NCBI GenBank assembly: GCA_018398805.1
Contig: JAGFBZ010000737.1
Coordinates: 62,001-126,000 of the forward strand
Length of the DNA: 64,000 bases
Direction of reading: 5' to 3'
DNA from: Hirundichthys speculiger
Lineage: Eukaryota > Chordata > Actinopteri > Beloniformes > Exocoetidae
Positions 21,244 to 33,790 of the stretch are shown here, in pieces. Every line of letters starts with the position of its first letter. Position 1 is the stretch's first letter. Under the pieces are notes generated by a model, which had not been told where the DNA came from, searched no databases, and saw nothing but the letters and a program-made list of their open reading frames with translations. Position numbers and translations under genes: made by a program.

Positions 21244-21570
21244 CTTTATGGGGACCAGGAAGGGGGCGGAACTTACCATATATGGAAGAATGTGTGTTAT
21301 TCAACTGACTGCAATACTTCATGGGGACCGATAGGGGGCGATAGTGAGAAATCTGTGTGTGTGTTTCCCGACGGAAAAACATGACTTATGGGCCGAAGCT
21401 TAAAACTTCACAGGCACCTTCAGAATGGCTCCAGCATTCATTTAAGAGGCATTGTCTCGCGGGGACCTGCATTTTGGTCCCCATGAGGTTGGAGGTCCCC
21501 ATGGCGTGACTGTGTAAACAGATCAATGTCCCCATACAGATAGGAATACCAACACACACACACACACACA
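21244..21570. repeat. GGGGACC/GGTCCCC-motif cluster with (AC)n
   Basis: GGGGACC occurs at about 21251, 21323 and 21460, and the inverse GGTCCCC or TGTCCCC at about 21476, 21494 and 21527, followed by (AC)n at 21552-21570. Two copies sit next to agggggcg boxes (21261, 21332) that resemble CTCF core sequence. It is a dispersed fish repeat of unclear class. Confidence 0.5.
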
Positions 21571-22046
21571 TCTACGTAGAATGGGGTATTGTGAGACACC
21601 CCTGTATCTAAGAAACAGGATGCAGCAGTTGTCATTTGAGCGGCTGATTACCAAGGCTCATCCTTTTCACCGTGGCCAGGAAGAGCTTGACTCCGCTGTG
21701 CTGTCGTAAGCAATGTGTTTTGTACAAAAATACATTTTTGGGATGTAAAAGTAAATTTTTTTGGTTTTCACCATAATCAACTCTGGTGCTAGAAGTAATT
21801 GATTCAAGCAGACAAACTCATATCCCGTATATTGTCAAACTATCGCCTTTTAAAATGATGCGGTGCTGCGAGCCAAAGATTGGCCTGAATTACGCAGAGA
21901 AGTTGTTTTAATAAAAAAGTGGTGGAGGGTTAAAGTGAGACAATTGTCATGGGGAAAAGTAAGACACTGCTTCACTTTTCCCCTGGAGGCAAAGTAAGAC
22001 AAAAAATAAGCTTTTTTTGTGTCATAAACAGTATGAAAAATCCATC

Positions 22047-22910
22047 ATGCCAAGGAAATACAACAGGAAGACAACCTGGGGCCGACCCTCCTATGAACAG
22101 ATGGAAAGTGCAGCCACTGAGGTCATGGAGAAAAAGAGGCCCTTAAGATGTGTTTCAAGGAGTGAAATATTGACAAGTCAAGCCTCCTAAGATTTATAAG
22201 AAAGAAGCAGCGGGGGGACCTTCTCACTGTGGGCTGGGGCTCAGTAGCCCAGGCAAAGAGAATTTTCACAGATGAGATGGAGGAGGAACTCAAACACCTG
22301 AAAGAACTTACTGAACAGTCCTATGGCCTCTCTCCAGCTAAGTGCTGCACACTGGCCTTTGAGGATGCAGACAAGAACCATGTCCCCATGCAGACAAGAA
22401 CCATGTCCCATGCAGACAAGAACCATGTCCCCATGCAGACAAGAACCATGTCCCCATGCAGACAACCATGCAGACAAGAACATGCAGACAAGAACCATGT
22501 CCTCATGCAGACAAGAACCATGTCCCCATGCAGACAAGAACCATGTCCCCATGCCTGCCAATTGGAAGAAGACACAGTCTGCAGGTCAAGAGTGGTTCCA
22601 CAGCTTTCTAGCATGTCGCCGGCTTTCTGTCCGAACTCCAGAAGCCACATCCCTCTGAAGGGCCACTGCATTCAATAGAACGACTGTTGGGGAGTTCTAT
22701 GATAATCTGGCAGTAGTCACGGACAGGTGGGAGAATTGATTGTTCCAATGCATGTGTTTTATTCTCTAAAATTAGGTAGTTTAGATTCCCTTTCTCCTTA
22801 TCTTTAACATGCATAAATTCCCCCCACACATGTTTTTTAATGTGGACGAAACAGGTCTCCATACGGTACAAAGGCCTCACCAGGTGAGATAAACACACAC
22901 ACAAGGCTGA
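22047..22910 (+). pseudogene. pogo/Tigger-like transposase pseudogene
   Basis: An ATG at 22047 opens MPRKYNRKTTWG, the typical start of fish pogo-type transposases (Psq/CENP-B HTH). Fragments in other frames follow: KRIFTDEMEEELKHLKEL and YGLSPAKCCTLAFE (22252-22365), then ANWKKTQSAGQEWFHSFL and RRLSVRTPEATSL (22553-22655), AFNRTTVGEFYDNLA (about 22670), and FNVDETGLHTVQRP (about 22835), which contains the first catalytic Asp region of the DDE domain. The rest of the DDE domain is absent. Stops and frameshifts separate the pieces, so it is dead. A minisatellite has expanded inside it. The upstream tggggtattgtgagacacccc (about 21583) may be the element's left end. Confidence 0.78.
22365..22555 (+). 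repeat. 23-bp minisatellite inside the transposase pseudogene
   Basis: About eight full or partial copies of catgcagacaagaaccatgtccc. The unit derives from transposase codons (DADKNHVPMP). Several copies are shortened (for example catgcagacaac, catgcagacaagaa). Confidence 0.9.
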
Positions 22911-23299
22911 CATGTGTAGCTTGTAATCAGGCCAGCTGACAGTCTTGTCTGGGCCCGGGACAAGATAATGTTAGATGGGCCCTCCCCTACACCACCGCCG
23001 TTTTTTTTGTTGTCACTAAACATCACCAGCTATGTTTGATATATTGTGATGTGCAATGCAATAAATAAGGTATTGTATACGATGAGAAAATCTTAGCTCT
23101 CCATGGCCACTGAAGTTTTAGTTAAATATGAAAGGACCTGCTAATATTATTAAGATTTATGCATACACATTTTCTAATTCTTATACATGCAGGAAAAATA
23201 GACCAGGGAAGAATAATTAGGCATTTTAATTTGAAGAATTTTTTCTTTGTCAACTGATAATACAGTAAATAAACATGTATATCAAACTTTAAATGAAAA

Positions 23300-23590
23300 C
23301 TTGAATTGTCAGTTTTATATCTTCAAAACCAAATGAACATCTCCATCTCTTGAATTTAGGGCACTTGTTGACTTTATTTCTACTTTAAAAGAGAACAACA
23401 AACATGGGAGGCAAAATAGGGCCTTTTTTGAGCTGCTAGATGTTAACCAGTCCCTATCTATTTTTTCCCGTCCATTGTGGGATGTGGAATATGTCAAATA
23501 GTTTGGAAATTGCCTGCCCTCTGCATCTGCCGGTAATTCCTTTACCCTCTCTGAAAAAGGCGTTCATTTTGCCATCACGCGCACAAAGCA
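23300..23590 (-). mobile_element. hAT (ZMYM1-like) transposase fragment
   Basis: The minus strand encodes RDWLTSSSSKKALFCLPCLLFS, the TTF-type zinc-binding segment typical of ZMYM1-like hAT transposases in fish (W-L..S....LFC.PCLLF). It is preceded by a short region that may be the N-terminus. There is no dimerisation domain nearby, so it is a fragment. Confidence 0.65.
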
Positions 23591-23612
23591 GACTAGTCTG
23601 CTCTGGTCAGAC

Positions 23613-23895
23613 TAGTCAAAGTCTCTTCAATTCGTGGAAGGGGACATGCATCCTTATGGGTAATGGAGTTAAGTTTTCTGTAATCAACACAAAATCTCCA
23701 ACTTCCATCTTTCTTTCGGACTAGAACTATTGGGGCGGCCCAGGGACTGCAGCTCTCACGAATCACACCTTTCTCCAGCATATCTGCAAGCAATGTCTTT
23801 ATCTCTTTATACATCAAAAGAGATAAGGGTCTATACCTTTCTTTAATGGGGGGAGCATCTCCGGTGTGGAGGCGATGTTGGACCAAGTCTGTCAT
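23613..23895 (-). mobile_element. Ty3/gypsy reverse transcriptase N-terminal fragment
   Basis: The minus strand encodes VQHRLHTGDAPPIKERYRPL, ADMLEKGVIRESCSPWAAPI and DGSWRFCVDYRKLNSITHKD, the first blocks of gypsy reverse transcriptase (fingers, RxL-DYRxLN motif). The frame is open for about 94 codons, so this piece is well preserved. It ends before the catalytic YxDD block. An isolated fragment abutting hAT sequence; it may be related to the gypsy copy at 34-36 kb. Confidence 0.85.
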
Positions 23896-24990
23896 CTATA
23901 AAACAACCAAAGGACCATGAGTGGATTTAATAGAGATATAATTTATTACAAAAGATAAAATAGTCAATTGGCCAATAACTGATTACTAAAAAGCCTCTGG
24001 AGGAAAAACCGTGGGGGAGGATTGGCGAGGTCCTGGACTGGTGGCATGGTGCTGGTTCCAGCTTCTGGTAGCAAAGGGTCTCTTCACTCACTCCTCCCGC
24101 TGACAAAGCTGCGGTAAGGAAAACACTCCAGCAGTCACTTGTACACGCACACGAAGTCTCAAAATGCAGCCTCGGCCGCTTTCACGCCTGCACAAAAACG
24201 CCAGAGTACGAAACGTTACTTACGCACAGGGGCAGAGTAACTCTGCCCTCCTGCGGTGATGCGTGCCGTACTCTGGCTTCACTCCGTCTGTCTCTGCCAC
24301 TGCCGCCGCTCCACCGAGTCGAGCTCCTTCCACGCCACCAAAGCTTCTTCCTCACATCTCCCTCTCTCTGATTCCCACTCTTCCTTAAATGACATTGTCC
24401 ATGCCCATTCTCCTCCCCAGTCTCTCTGCCTATTGGCTCTGAACCACAGTCCAATTTGCAACAGGTGTAGGTGCTTACAGGTTTAAAAACAGGAAGTAAA
24501 ATGCTCACAACAGAATCCACCATTGCAGATTTTGCATTCGAAGTCAAATGACAAGCAGCGACCATTTGTTGGCATTTCTGCAGCGAAATTCTTCATTTCT
24601 TACACTGTAAATAAATCACACTCACTGTAGGGAAGGAAAAGGAAGGGCAGAATTTACATATAAATATGATGTACTCCGACTATGAGCTTGACCCGTTTGA
24701 AAGACCAAAAATGAACTGGTAACAATGATATTTCAAATCAGCCTTTTTTTTAATTTTGTATTTGCATCATATGACCTTTAACTGAGCTCTCAGCATTACA
24801 TGGATTAACAGTACCAAACTATAACATTACTGAACCTGTCCTTACGCTGTCACTATTGTATGAAAATTTTGTTGTTATGACACAAAATCAGAGCATTTTT
24901 TCTTTTGCATCACAACCAATATTTCAACACATAACTCCTGTATGACTATATCTAACAAAACCTGTTAACCATTGAGGCAGGTTTCTTGTT
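23896..24990. other. unassigned, possibly gypsy leader or LTR remnant
   Basis: No coding region is supported. The segment 24000-24550 is less AT-rich than its surroundings, and on the minus strand it lies upstream of the gypsy reverse transcriptase fragment, so it could be leader or LTR sequence. The open frames are not similar to gag that I know. Confidence 0.25.
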
Positions 24991-25900
24991 CTCCGACTGC
25001 GTCATGGGCCTAGTTCTTCTGGATTAAGCTGTGCACTCTCTGACATCATAAATCCATCATAAGTAGCATCCTTTTCTGAACCAGTGCAGGTCAGAGCTTC
25101 TTTAGGGAAGAATGCTAGCTTGGATGCGATCCATTTCTGACCATCACTTAGCAGGTAAGTGTTTGATCTCACTTTCTTAATCACAGTCAGGGTTTTGTGA
25201 ATCTGATCCCTTGGTCAGGTCAGGTCTCTGGACACATACAGTGTCATTTACTTTGAACATGGATACTTTTGCACTAATTTTTCTCTGTGTACTCATTTGT
25301 TGCTTTTGTTTCACTGTGTCTTCCACTTGTGTGGGTGTCTTTATGTTGCGTGAGACAGGAAGTACATGTAGTTTTTGTGCACATTTTCCTGTTGCTTAGT
25401 AACTTGAATGGCGTAGCTCTTGTGGTAGCATATTGTGTGGCACGATAGTTCTGCAAGAACTCTGTTACAGTTTGTTTCCATGGTCTGTGTATTTTGTCAG
25501 CACTCTGTCAGCACTCTTTAAGCACCCTATTGAACCTTTCAATGGCTCTGTTAGCCCTTGGATAGTACACATTTGAGCACAGATGCTTTATCTTCCTCCC
25601 TCTTTAGAAACGTGGCAAAGGCATGGAAGCTGAATTGACATCCATTGTCTGAAACTAAGTAGAAAGGATTTCCTTCACTGCTGAACCCAGTCTCTGACAC
25701 TGAAATATGGAACAATTTCAGACAACACACCCTTCCTGCATCTTGGCCGTCCTGTCTGAATTTGGCGTCTTAGTTGTGTCAGTTCAGGGCATGTGGTGCA
25801 GGCTGCAGTAAATTCTGTCAAAGACACAGCATGCACAGACTCCTGAAAGGCAGCCCCCCCAGTACCCGGAGATAGGCGGGTTAGCCGCGGTAGTATCAAT
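24991..25900 (-). mobile_element. Ty3/gypsy integrase remnant
   Basis: In minus-strand order: AVSLTEFTAACTTCPELTQL and KGVLSEIVPYFSVRD (25800-25690), matching the RNaseH-integrase linker; VSDNGCQFS (about 25660), holding the second catalytic Asp; YPRANRAIERFNRVLKEC (about 25560), holding the catalytic Glu; FLQNYRATQYATTRATPFKLL (about 25440); and NTYLLSDGQKWIASKLAFFP (about 25150). The pieces lie in different frames with stops, so it is a pseudogene. It appears to be a different gypsy lineage from the 34-36 kb copy. Confidence 0.78.
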
Positions 25901-26096
25901 CATCTTCAACCATGTAGTGAAGACGAGGTTCACAGCAGGTTCACCTGAACAGGGCATAAAAGGTGCAGGTAAAGGTACAGAAATGGCCATCCTCTGTAGT
26001 TACTCATCCATGTCAGAGAACACAACAACAACAACACACAAATATTATTAATTCTCAAGTAAAGAAACAGCAGCAAAGAAAAGCCCCCCTTTATAA

Positions 26097-26303
26097 GAGA
26101 AGAAACCTTGAGTAAGGCAAGTAAAGGCAAGTTTATTTGTAGAGCACAGGTTTGTACACAAGGCAATTCAAAGTGCTTTACGGATGCATAAAAAATTGAA
26201 TTTAAAGAGAATAATGAATTAAATAAAAAATAATTTAAAAGGAAGAATAAATTAAATTAAAAATGAATTAAAAATGAAGAGTGCAGATAAAGTCATTTCA
26301 GTT
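26097..26303. repeat. dispersed teleost repeat, left part
   Basis: Begins aggcaagtttatttgtagagcac and contains aaggcaattcaaagtgctttac, a string very common in fish genomes. It continues after the hAT insertion at 27736 (cacagctaaacagaactg). Class uncertain. Confidence 0.65.
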
Positions 26304-26311
26304 GCCGTATG

Positions 26312-27727
26312 CATGGGCATAACCACGCATTCTTCGGGGGGGTCGTGTCCCCCCCAATACTGGGAAAATACCAATCTGTCCCCCCCAATATTATGTGTAA
26401 ATATGTTAAATATTTCCTTCTTTTATGAAACCTGGCTCAACAGTCCGTCTCTTGTTATTTCCGAATATTTACCGATCAATTTATTTCCGTTTATAAGGAA
26501 CACTAAAGTGTGTGACCACCCCCTTCTAATTGTACACTTGGTTGCGCCCATTTAACGCCTCTCGGTTTGAAACGCCGGCTCCGACAGAGGAAACAATAGA
26601 GAGCGTTGAATGTGGAAGAAAGTAGCGAGCAATGTCTTTACCCAAAAAGCAGAAAAGACAGGACATACGAAGTTTTTTCAGACAGTAAGCAACTAGATAG
26701 CTAAAGAGGAGTGATGTTGTCATACTGAGTGTGTTAATTTTTTAATTAATTTGAAATATTTATCTCGTTAAAAAGGGCTCACTTTGTTAATTGAGCTAGC
26801 TAGCTTGAAGTGAAGAGACTATCATATGATGTGATGTGTGTTCCGTGTGTGCTGCTGTTTTCTCTCTCCGTGTGTCGTATGTATGTGTGTGTGTAACGCT
26901 AGTAATACAAGCAGAATATTCAACGTAATCAAATTAAAATGATCCTCAGGGTCAGTTATTGTTCTTCTGGTACAATAATAATATCTGGTCATAATGCAGG
27001 CAGCACAGAGAGACAGGGAGAGGGATGCTGTAAGGACAGGCCACACAGGGACAGTCTCTGAAAACATGGATGATCAGGTGAGACACTGGAATACAAGACT
27101 CAACAGCTTGATGACATTTGTTTTAACCTAAGCCTACGTGTCAGCAGTAAATAAAACTAGTAAGAAAATCAGAATATTCTAAATAAAATTTTCCTCAGAG
27201 TCAGTTTTTCTCTCGGTACAATAATTAATATCTGGTCATAATGCAGGCAGCACAGAGAGACAGGGAGAGGGATTGTGTAAGGACAGGCCACACTATTTTT
27301 TTTAATGTCAAATAAATAAATCTGTATATATATTAAATTAACATCAATATTTTACATTTAATTCTTTGTACAAATCTATGATTTCATTCACATTAAACGT
27401 TTCGGTGTAAATGTGCACATTCATTTTGAGACAAATCAACAAAATACAAATTAACTTGGAATTAAAAGTCCATCGTGTGCTATGGACTTTTTGTTGTTTC
27501 AATCCCAATATTTACATCAACATGCTTTAGGCATGTAATTTTTCCCAGCTGGAAGCTATCCTATTTGCTACTATCTCAGAGAAATTGCAGACTATTCCTT
27601 TAAATGTGATTTCAGATGGTCAATAAATAAAAATCACAGAACTGTGGGAAATGCACCTTTAAAAAATATTCTAGGGGAGGGCTCTCATTTGGACCCCCCC
27701 AATGTCTATACCATGGTTACGCCCTTG
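26312..27727 (+). mobile_element. internally deleted hAT element, 8-bp target duplication
   Basis: The ends catgggcataaccacg and (inverted) caagggcgtaaccatg form imperfect terminal repeats. The 8-bp duplication GCCGTATG flanks it (26304-26311, 27728-27735), diagnostic of hAT. An ATG at 26632 opens MSLPKKQKRQDIRSFF followed by a splice-donor-like GTAAGC, which resembles the first exon of ZMYM1-like hAT transposases. The catalytic region is absent, so it is non-autonomous. A diverged direct repeat of about 100 bp lies at 26940-27050 and 27190-27293. Confidence 0.78.
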
Positions 27728-27735
27728 GCCGTATG

Positions 27736-27900
27736 CACAGCTAAACAGAACTGTTTTCAGTAGGATCTGGTTTATAAGGGTGGACCTTCCTGCTGAAGGC
27801 CAGGTGGGTAAAGAAAGAAAAGGAGGGAGATAGGACCTACAGGATGGAAGACAGAGAGGAAAGGCCCAAAATATTGACAATATTATATAGGGCAAAATTT
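27736..27900. repeat. dispersed teleost repeat, right part
   Basis: Continuation of the repeat at 26097-26303 after the hAT element. It includes ggtggaccttcctgctgaaggcca, also found at 41505-41522. Confidence 0.6.
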
Positions 27901-29286
27901 ATAAATAGTAATTATCCATTCGCTGGAGAACTCAGAATTCTCTGTACTCATTTTCTGACTAGTACATTGTTAGTACATGCACTACAGAGATTACGATATA
28001 AACAAGTGTAGGCAACAACACTGAGGGGGTCAGAGGGTCACACTGCAGGTCAACATGTTAGTTGATATCTCAGAGACATCTACGTATGGTGCCTGTTAGC
28101 AACCAACTCTGCCATGCTGAGCAGTGCAAAACACTAGCTTGCTGAATATGTCGAAATAAGTGTCTTCTGCAAAGTCATGAAGCACCAGAAGAAGCCTTTT
28201 TTTTCGTATGTTCTGAGTCCAGTTGCGATTTGTTCCAATCACAGTCTTTATTAGAGTTATCTATGTGCAAATTTATAAACGATTGGTCTACAGTTCATGA
28301 CTATCCCCACCTCTTTGATGACAATTTTAGTCCTGCATTGTTCCATGTTTGGTTCCCTCTGTTATTAATGTGCTTGATGTGCTAATGGATGCATTGTTCC
28401 CTCCACTTTATGATATTTTTCAAATTTAGGCTACCTCTTAGATTTACTCTTCAATCTTTAATATATGGTGGAAAAGTTTTAATTTTATTTTATATTCTGA
28501 ATTTCCTTATGTAGTAGTCCCTGCCTCTAGTTCATTCAGGGTTGATATATCACCTAGACACACAGAGGTGACTTTTTTGTTGGGAGCTGGCACCATACAA
28601 ATAAACTGAATAAATGGAATTAATGTCTCTGGCTGTGTGAGATCACTGTATACTGTTATGAACTTCTCTGAGAAGCCTAGCTGCTTGACTTTCAGTCTAT
28701 CAAAACGCATGCTGTAAATTGTGTCAGTAATATGCGCCTAAGGGCTCTGGCATGAATTTCACCCACCTATCAGATTGATGGCTCTTGCCTGTGGGCAGAA
28801 TATAATCAGCTTCTCCAGCAGCATTGTGCCTATGAGGACAATTGCTTCTAAGTTCAGCACACTTTCACCTGCTTTGTTTTTGGTGACTTCTGCTGCACCC
28901 TCCTGTCTTTATAACAGACATGCAATAAACATGTAATGAAACAATTTCTTTGAAATAAAAAAATAAAAGGTTATCGTGTTAAAATGTTATGATTACATAT
29001 CAGCTCATTCTGCAATTAAAATATAACAACAAATATGAGATTAAAATAGAAGCAAATTACTACTTCATGCCTAAGGGCTGTAATAGTCATCAGTGCGGAT
29101 TGCTCCTTTTGGCCTGACAGTCATACAATATTGCAGCACAGTAGTACTGGATAGCAGCATCAAGCCAATATTGGATACAACAATAGATTCAGTCACCATT
29201 GTGTTGCTATTGATTACTTACTGCAGTGTAGTCAACGGATTCTGTGCACTCATTTACTTGTACAGGCTAGAAAAAGTATGTGAACC
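27901..29286. other. unassigned sequence
   Basis: AT-rich, no supported gene or element. Confidence 0.3.
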
Positions 29287-29698
29287 TGTCATGGGTTATG
29301 GTTTTAGTTCGTCTAGGCTTTCTTGTGTTCTTTTCTGAGTTGTGCTTGTTTTGGGTTTCAGTCTGAAAGTGTCTGGCCTTCTCTCCCTCTCTCTTCCTCT
29401 CATTACCTTCGCTGACTGTTAATACCTGTGTCTTGTCAGGTCTCTGTCTGTTTAGTGTTCATTCTTTCTTCTGTCCCTGCTGGTAAATGATTGTTGTGTC
29501 TTTTGTATTTCTTCTTTGTGTTTCTACTCTGGGGTTGCTTCTTGCCTCTCCATGCCTTAGCGTTTTAGATTTTTTATTCATTTTTTTTATACAATATCCT
29601 GCTTTGTGTAGTGTTTTTTTATTAATAATAGACCATAGTTTGCTACTCCTGGCTCCCTGATCTCCTGAATCTTCAGTCAAATTCTTGAAAACCTGACA
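29287..29698 (+). mobile_element. solo-LTR-like element
   Basis: About 412 bp beginning TGTCATGG and ending CCTGACA (5-bp inverted ends TGTCA/TGACA), flanked by gaacc and gaaac. C/T-rich like fish gypsy LTRs. No internal region is adjacent. Moderate support only. Confidence 0.4.
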
Positions 29699-31304
29699 GA
29701 AACCCTCATAATTACCTGGTCTAATTAACTGATCTAATCTTCAGCAAAAATAGATAAACACAATGTGCTTAGGCTATAACTAACACATATAATTTTGTGT
29801 GTCTTTATGGAACACATGAAACAATCACATTGCTAGTGGAAAAAAATATAAGAGAGTCCTTGGAGTTAATAACTGATTGAACCTCCTCTGGCAGCAGTGA
29901 CTTCAAGCACTTTTGGTAGCCTGCTTGAAGTCTCTGTTGTGTGCTGTAATTCTGTTGTGTGCTGTACAATAATTTTCATCACAAATGCAATGTCTAACCT
30001 GTCCAGTATGTTAAGATGGCTGTGCCTTAGTTTGTGGATATAGTTCCCCCAAAAAAACTCAGCAATGTAAGTGATGGTTTTATTTATTCAGTGAGAATTC
30101 TCAGCATTAACAACCTGTCAACCTGACAAGGCATATCAGCAGCGATTGCATCCAAGCCTGAGTAAAGGTAGTTTACAAAATCTATTACAGTTTTCTGTCT
30201 TTTGGGTAACAATCTTCATTCCGGTCTGATTAAATCAGTGGTCCAGGTCTAGTGTTACAAGGTCGGAGGCCCGAAAGAATTTCGTTGCCACTGTTGATAT
30301 GCTGTACATAGTATTCTGTGAAGCCTGTGTATTACTCAAATGACACAACATTTCACTGTTTCTTGATTGATTGGACATTTGTAAATTGCTTTGTACAGCA
30401 CATGCATTCACTTTTGTCCTGAGTACTTGTATATACAGATCCACTCTCAGTAACTGCATCCATTGTCTGAGTACACAAACACATTCCAGGGCACCAACTG
30501 CACTTTTACTTTTATTTTCAGGTTTTACACACAAGACTTCACAACTAACCACTCTAAAAATTTAAACTTAAAGTTGTTGGCCTTCTCGTATTTTTCAGCT
30601 ATCTAAACAAAAAAGGTTGAGTTGTGTTGGAAACTTATCAACATATTTATTTCAACTATCTTTTTCTAGTTTGTTGGCTAAAGTTGGTCAAACTTAATAA
30701 CTTGAGTGAGAAAACCTCAAAACTGTGCATTTGGGGTCTGGAGAAGCTCTACAAAACTACAGAACAAGAACTGAGGGGTCTCCAATGCATATCTGCAGGG
30801 GTTCAATAACACCCACACTGTTTCCATGTGGTGCCGACATCTCTTCGAGACTTTTTACTCTCAAGGTGAGTATTTTGCTGAATATGGTATTAAAGGTCGG
30901 GGTTCACGTGTACAGATTATACTTAATCATACAGTGCCACCTTGACTTACTAATGTATCACCGTGCGATTTTTTTGGAGAGACGTGCCGCCTCTCGAATG
31001 ATTTTTAGCTTTCAGTTGCAAGCTAAAGTTTGGGTTAGGAGACATCTTCAGATACCATAGCGACCACCACAGTAATCGCCACAGCACCCCCTGTCTTGCT
31101 CCATAACTAGACAGCCATGCACATTAGCAAGTGCATGGTGGATGTTATCGTTATATTTAGTGTTGTTGTTAGTGCTAGTTGATCGTTAATTATGAATACT
31201 CAATTAATTAATTGATAAATTGGTGGACTGACAAGTTTGTGCACGGAGGGTCTTATTTTTCGCGGTTAATGGGGACCAGCGAACTGGAGCCGGAGCCCCC
31301 CGAG
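29699..31304. other. unassigned sequence
   Basis: No gene recognised. Open frames are short and unsupported. Confidence 0.3.
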
Positions 31305-33790
31305 TAGGGTTGGGAATCGAGAACCGGTTCCTGTCCGTGTGTTTCAATTCCATTGAATCGTTTGGCAGTTTATCTAGTGATTCTCTTATCGATTCCAACC
31401 ATCACAAATCTCACGTAATTTACGGAAGTTACGCACAGTCAACTCCAGAAAGCACTTACGTGATTAAGTTACGTCGGTTTAGCATGTGCATTGTAGTTAT
31501 AAACAACAATAGCGCCAACTGGTTCAAATGCTCCAAAGTTTGGCTCCACTTCACAAAGAAAAGTGGAAACAAGGCAACTTGCAGTCATTGCAAAGTCGAC
31601 ATAACAGCGTCGGGAGGGAATACAACTAACATGCAAAAACATTTGCGCACACAACATGCGATAATGTTAAATGAGTGTCGTGTTTTTGACGCGCTTCGGA
31701 CTTGTGGATCTCAACCCACCAGCACTGGCACTAGCCAAGCTAAGATCACCTCTGCGGTTACTACGAAAAGCAACACTGGTAAGTAGCTATCCCACTGCCT
31801 ATGTGCCATATGCCTATGTGCTTCTTGGTGAAAAAACACGGTATAACATTAATGCTATGCTATTAAATGAATGCCTTCTGCATTACATTTAGAAGATGAC
31901 CGTGACGAGAGAGAGAGTCTGGTTGGCTCAGAGGCTGGCAGCACTCGCTCCTGCTCGCTATCTACTCTCGCTTCTCCTTTTGTCGAGGCAGGCAAAACTA
32001 AAATGCCCCAGGCCAGGGTAGACGAATGTCACAGACAAGTCACTAAGTTTGTTGCGAAAGGCTTGCACCCATTTGCTATAGTAGATGTCCCCTGAATTTC
32101 GGTAGGTGAATGTACTTAATTGTGGAGGAAGTATTCAATTTAGACAGTATGACTTGGCACAATTAGAGGACCTCCACGTTAACAAGATGTTTCACTCATT
32201 CATTTTCATTATATATTTTCTATGGTAAATGACCAAGATTCTCAACCCAAAGTATAAAGCCCCAAACAGAGAAAGCTTAACTAACCACTTGATCCCTGCT
32301 TGGTATGCTGCTGAAAAGGGAAAAATCTGATCTCTGAGCTGAAACAAGTGTCTAAGGCTGCCATCACTGCTGATGGATGGACAAGTTTTAGTCAAGATCA
32401 TTACCTCACAGTTACTCTGCACTATGTAAGAAATGGCCAGGCTAAGGAAAAGGTGCTTAAAACCAAAGCCGTGTACCAAGCTCAGACAGGCTCAACTGTA
32501 GCGGAGGAGATTGATGACATCCTTGAGGAATATGGAGTCAGGGAAAAGGTTGTGGCAGCTACTGTCGACAATGCATCAAACATGGATGTAGCTATCAAAA
32601 AGCTGCAAATTGTGAAATTCCCATGTTTTGCTCATACACTCAACCTGGGAGCACAAAAAAGCTGTACAATTGCACTATGATTTCCAACTGGGCAGCACGA
32701 GTTCACGCACAGTCATTGTTTGGATGAAGAGGACCCACATGGCAAAAGTTGTCCTTAAAGAGAAACAAGACTTACTCAGTAAGGTACTCTCATTGCATTG
32801 CAAGCAATATATATGTGCATGAAAATATAGATATATAAGGTATGTGTACATGTAAATTATTAGATCATGATGAAAATGAATTCAGGATATAACATAAATA
32901 TTTACATTGTGTATGTGTTAACCCTCAGAGCTGCCCAAGCACATGGTCCTCCTGGATGTAAGGACCAGATGGAATTTTCTGTATTTGATGATGGAGAGAT
33001 TCTGTGAGCAGTTTCCTGCTATCCAGGCTGCAGCCATAGACCCACGGATAAGAAAGCCCATGGAAAAGGAAAGGTAATAGATCTTTTGTTAAATGATAAT
33101 GTGCTTTCTTTTTTAAAGTTGGACTAGTTTTGCTTATTTATGCTACATACATCTTTTGCTGTTTTGTTTATAATACAGACTGGCCAAAATAGGCAATGAG
33201 GACTTAAGGAAAGCAGAGGAGTTTGTGCTGCTCATGCGGAAGCATTACACCTCCATACTGGCAGTCTCCAGCTACAAAAGTCCGACCTGTGGTGAGATCT
33301 TCCTCATCTTGCAGAAGCTGGAGCAACACTACACTGTGCAGGAAGATGACTCTGCCTTCACAAGGAGCATCAAGGAGAACATCTGGAATGATCTTTCCAA
33401 CCGCTACCAGGTACATTATTTCTCTTAAATGAAATAAGAGCCGTAAATGATTCAGGATAGTCTAATGTCATCCTGTCCTCCTTTCTTATGTCCTCCCTTT
33501 TGAAATTTAAGGGAACTGATATCCAGAGATTCCTGCAGGAGGCCACCAGCTTGGACCCCCGATTTAAATCCAAAGTGAATAATGATGAAGTCTGGGACAG
33601 GATCAGGGAAGCAGCAATCACTGCATACACACAGTGGCAGCAACAGATGAGGTATTTGAATTTGTCTATGTTTTTTTTTATTGCATTTGATTACATTGTG
33701 AGAGTGAGACCTATCAGCAACACCGCAGGTAGAAAGCAAAGTAGATACCACGGAGACATGACTCGCCCTCGAAAAAGAGAAAGGTAGACA
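31305..33790 (+). pseudogene. BED-finger hAT transposase pseudogene (ZBED1-like)
   Basis: The left end tagggttgggaatcgagaacc resembles hAT termini. Coding blocks in order: a BED zinc finger VWLHFTKKSGNKATCSHC with NMQKHLRTQH (31530-31660), donor at 31779 and acceptor at 31892 joining in frame; CHRQVTKFVAKGLHPFAIVD (about 32025); LNPKYKAPNRESLTNHLIPA (about 32240); AAITADGWTSFSQDHYLTVT (32355) holding the first catalytic Asp; ATVDNASNMDVAIKKL and FAHTLNLGAQK (32560-32660); WAARVHA, WNFLYLMMERFCEQFPAIQA (about 32975); YKSPTCGEIF, FTRSIKENIWNDLSNRYQ (33280-33410); SLDPRFKSKV (about 33545). Frameshifts at about 32090, 32330 and 32670 and loss of the C-terminus after about 33785 make it non-functional. 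Confidence 0.82.

Noticed and set aside
22365..22555. Repeat-spacer look of a CRISPR array
   Set aside because: The units are directly tandem with no unique spacers, and the context is a eukaryotic transposase remnant. It is a minisatellite.
22241..22671. Minus-strand frames rich in CLHGDMVLV
   Set aside because: Shadow of the 23-bp minisatellite; the real remnant is on the plus strand.
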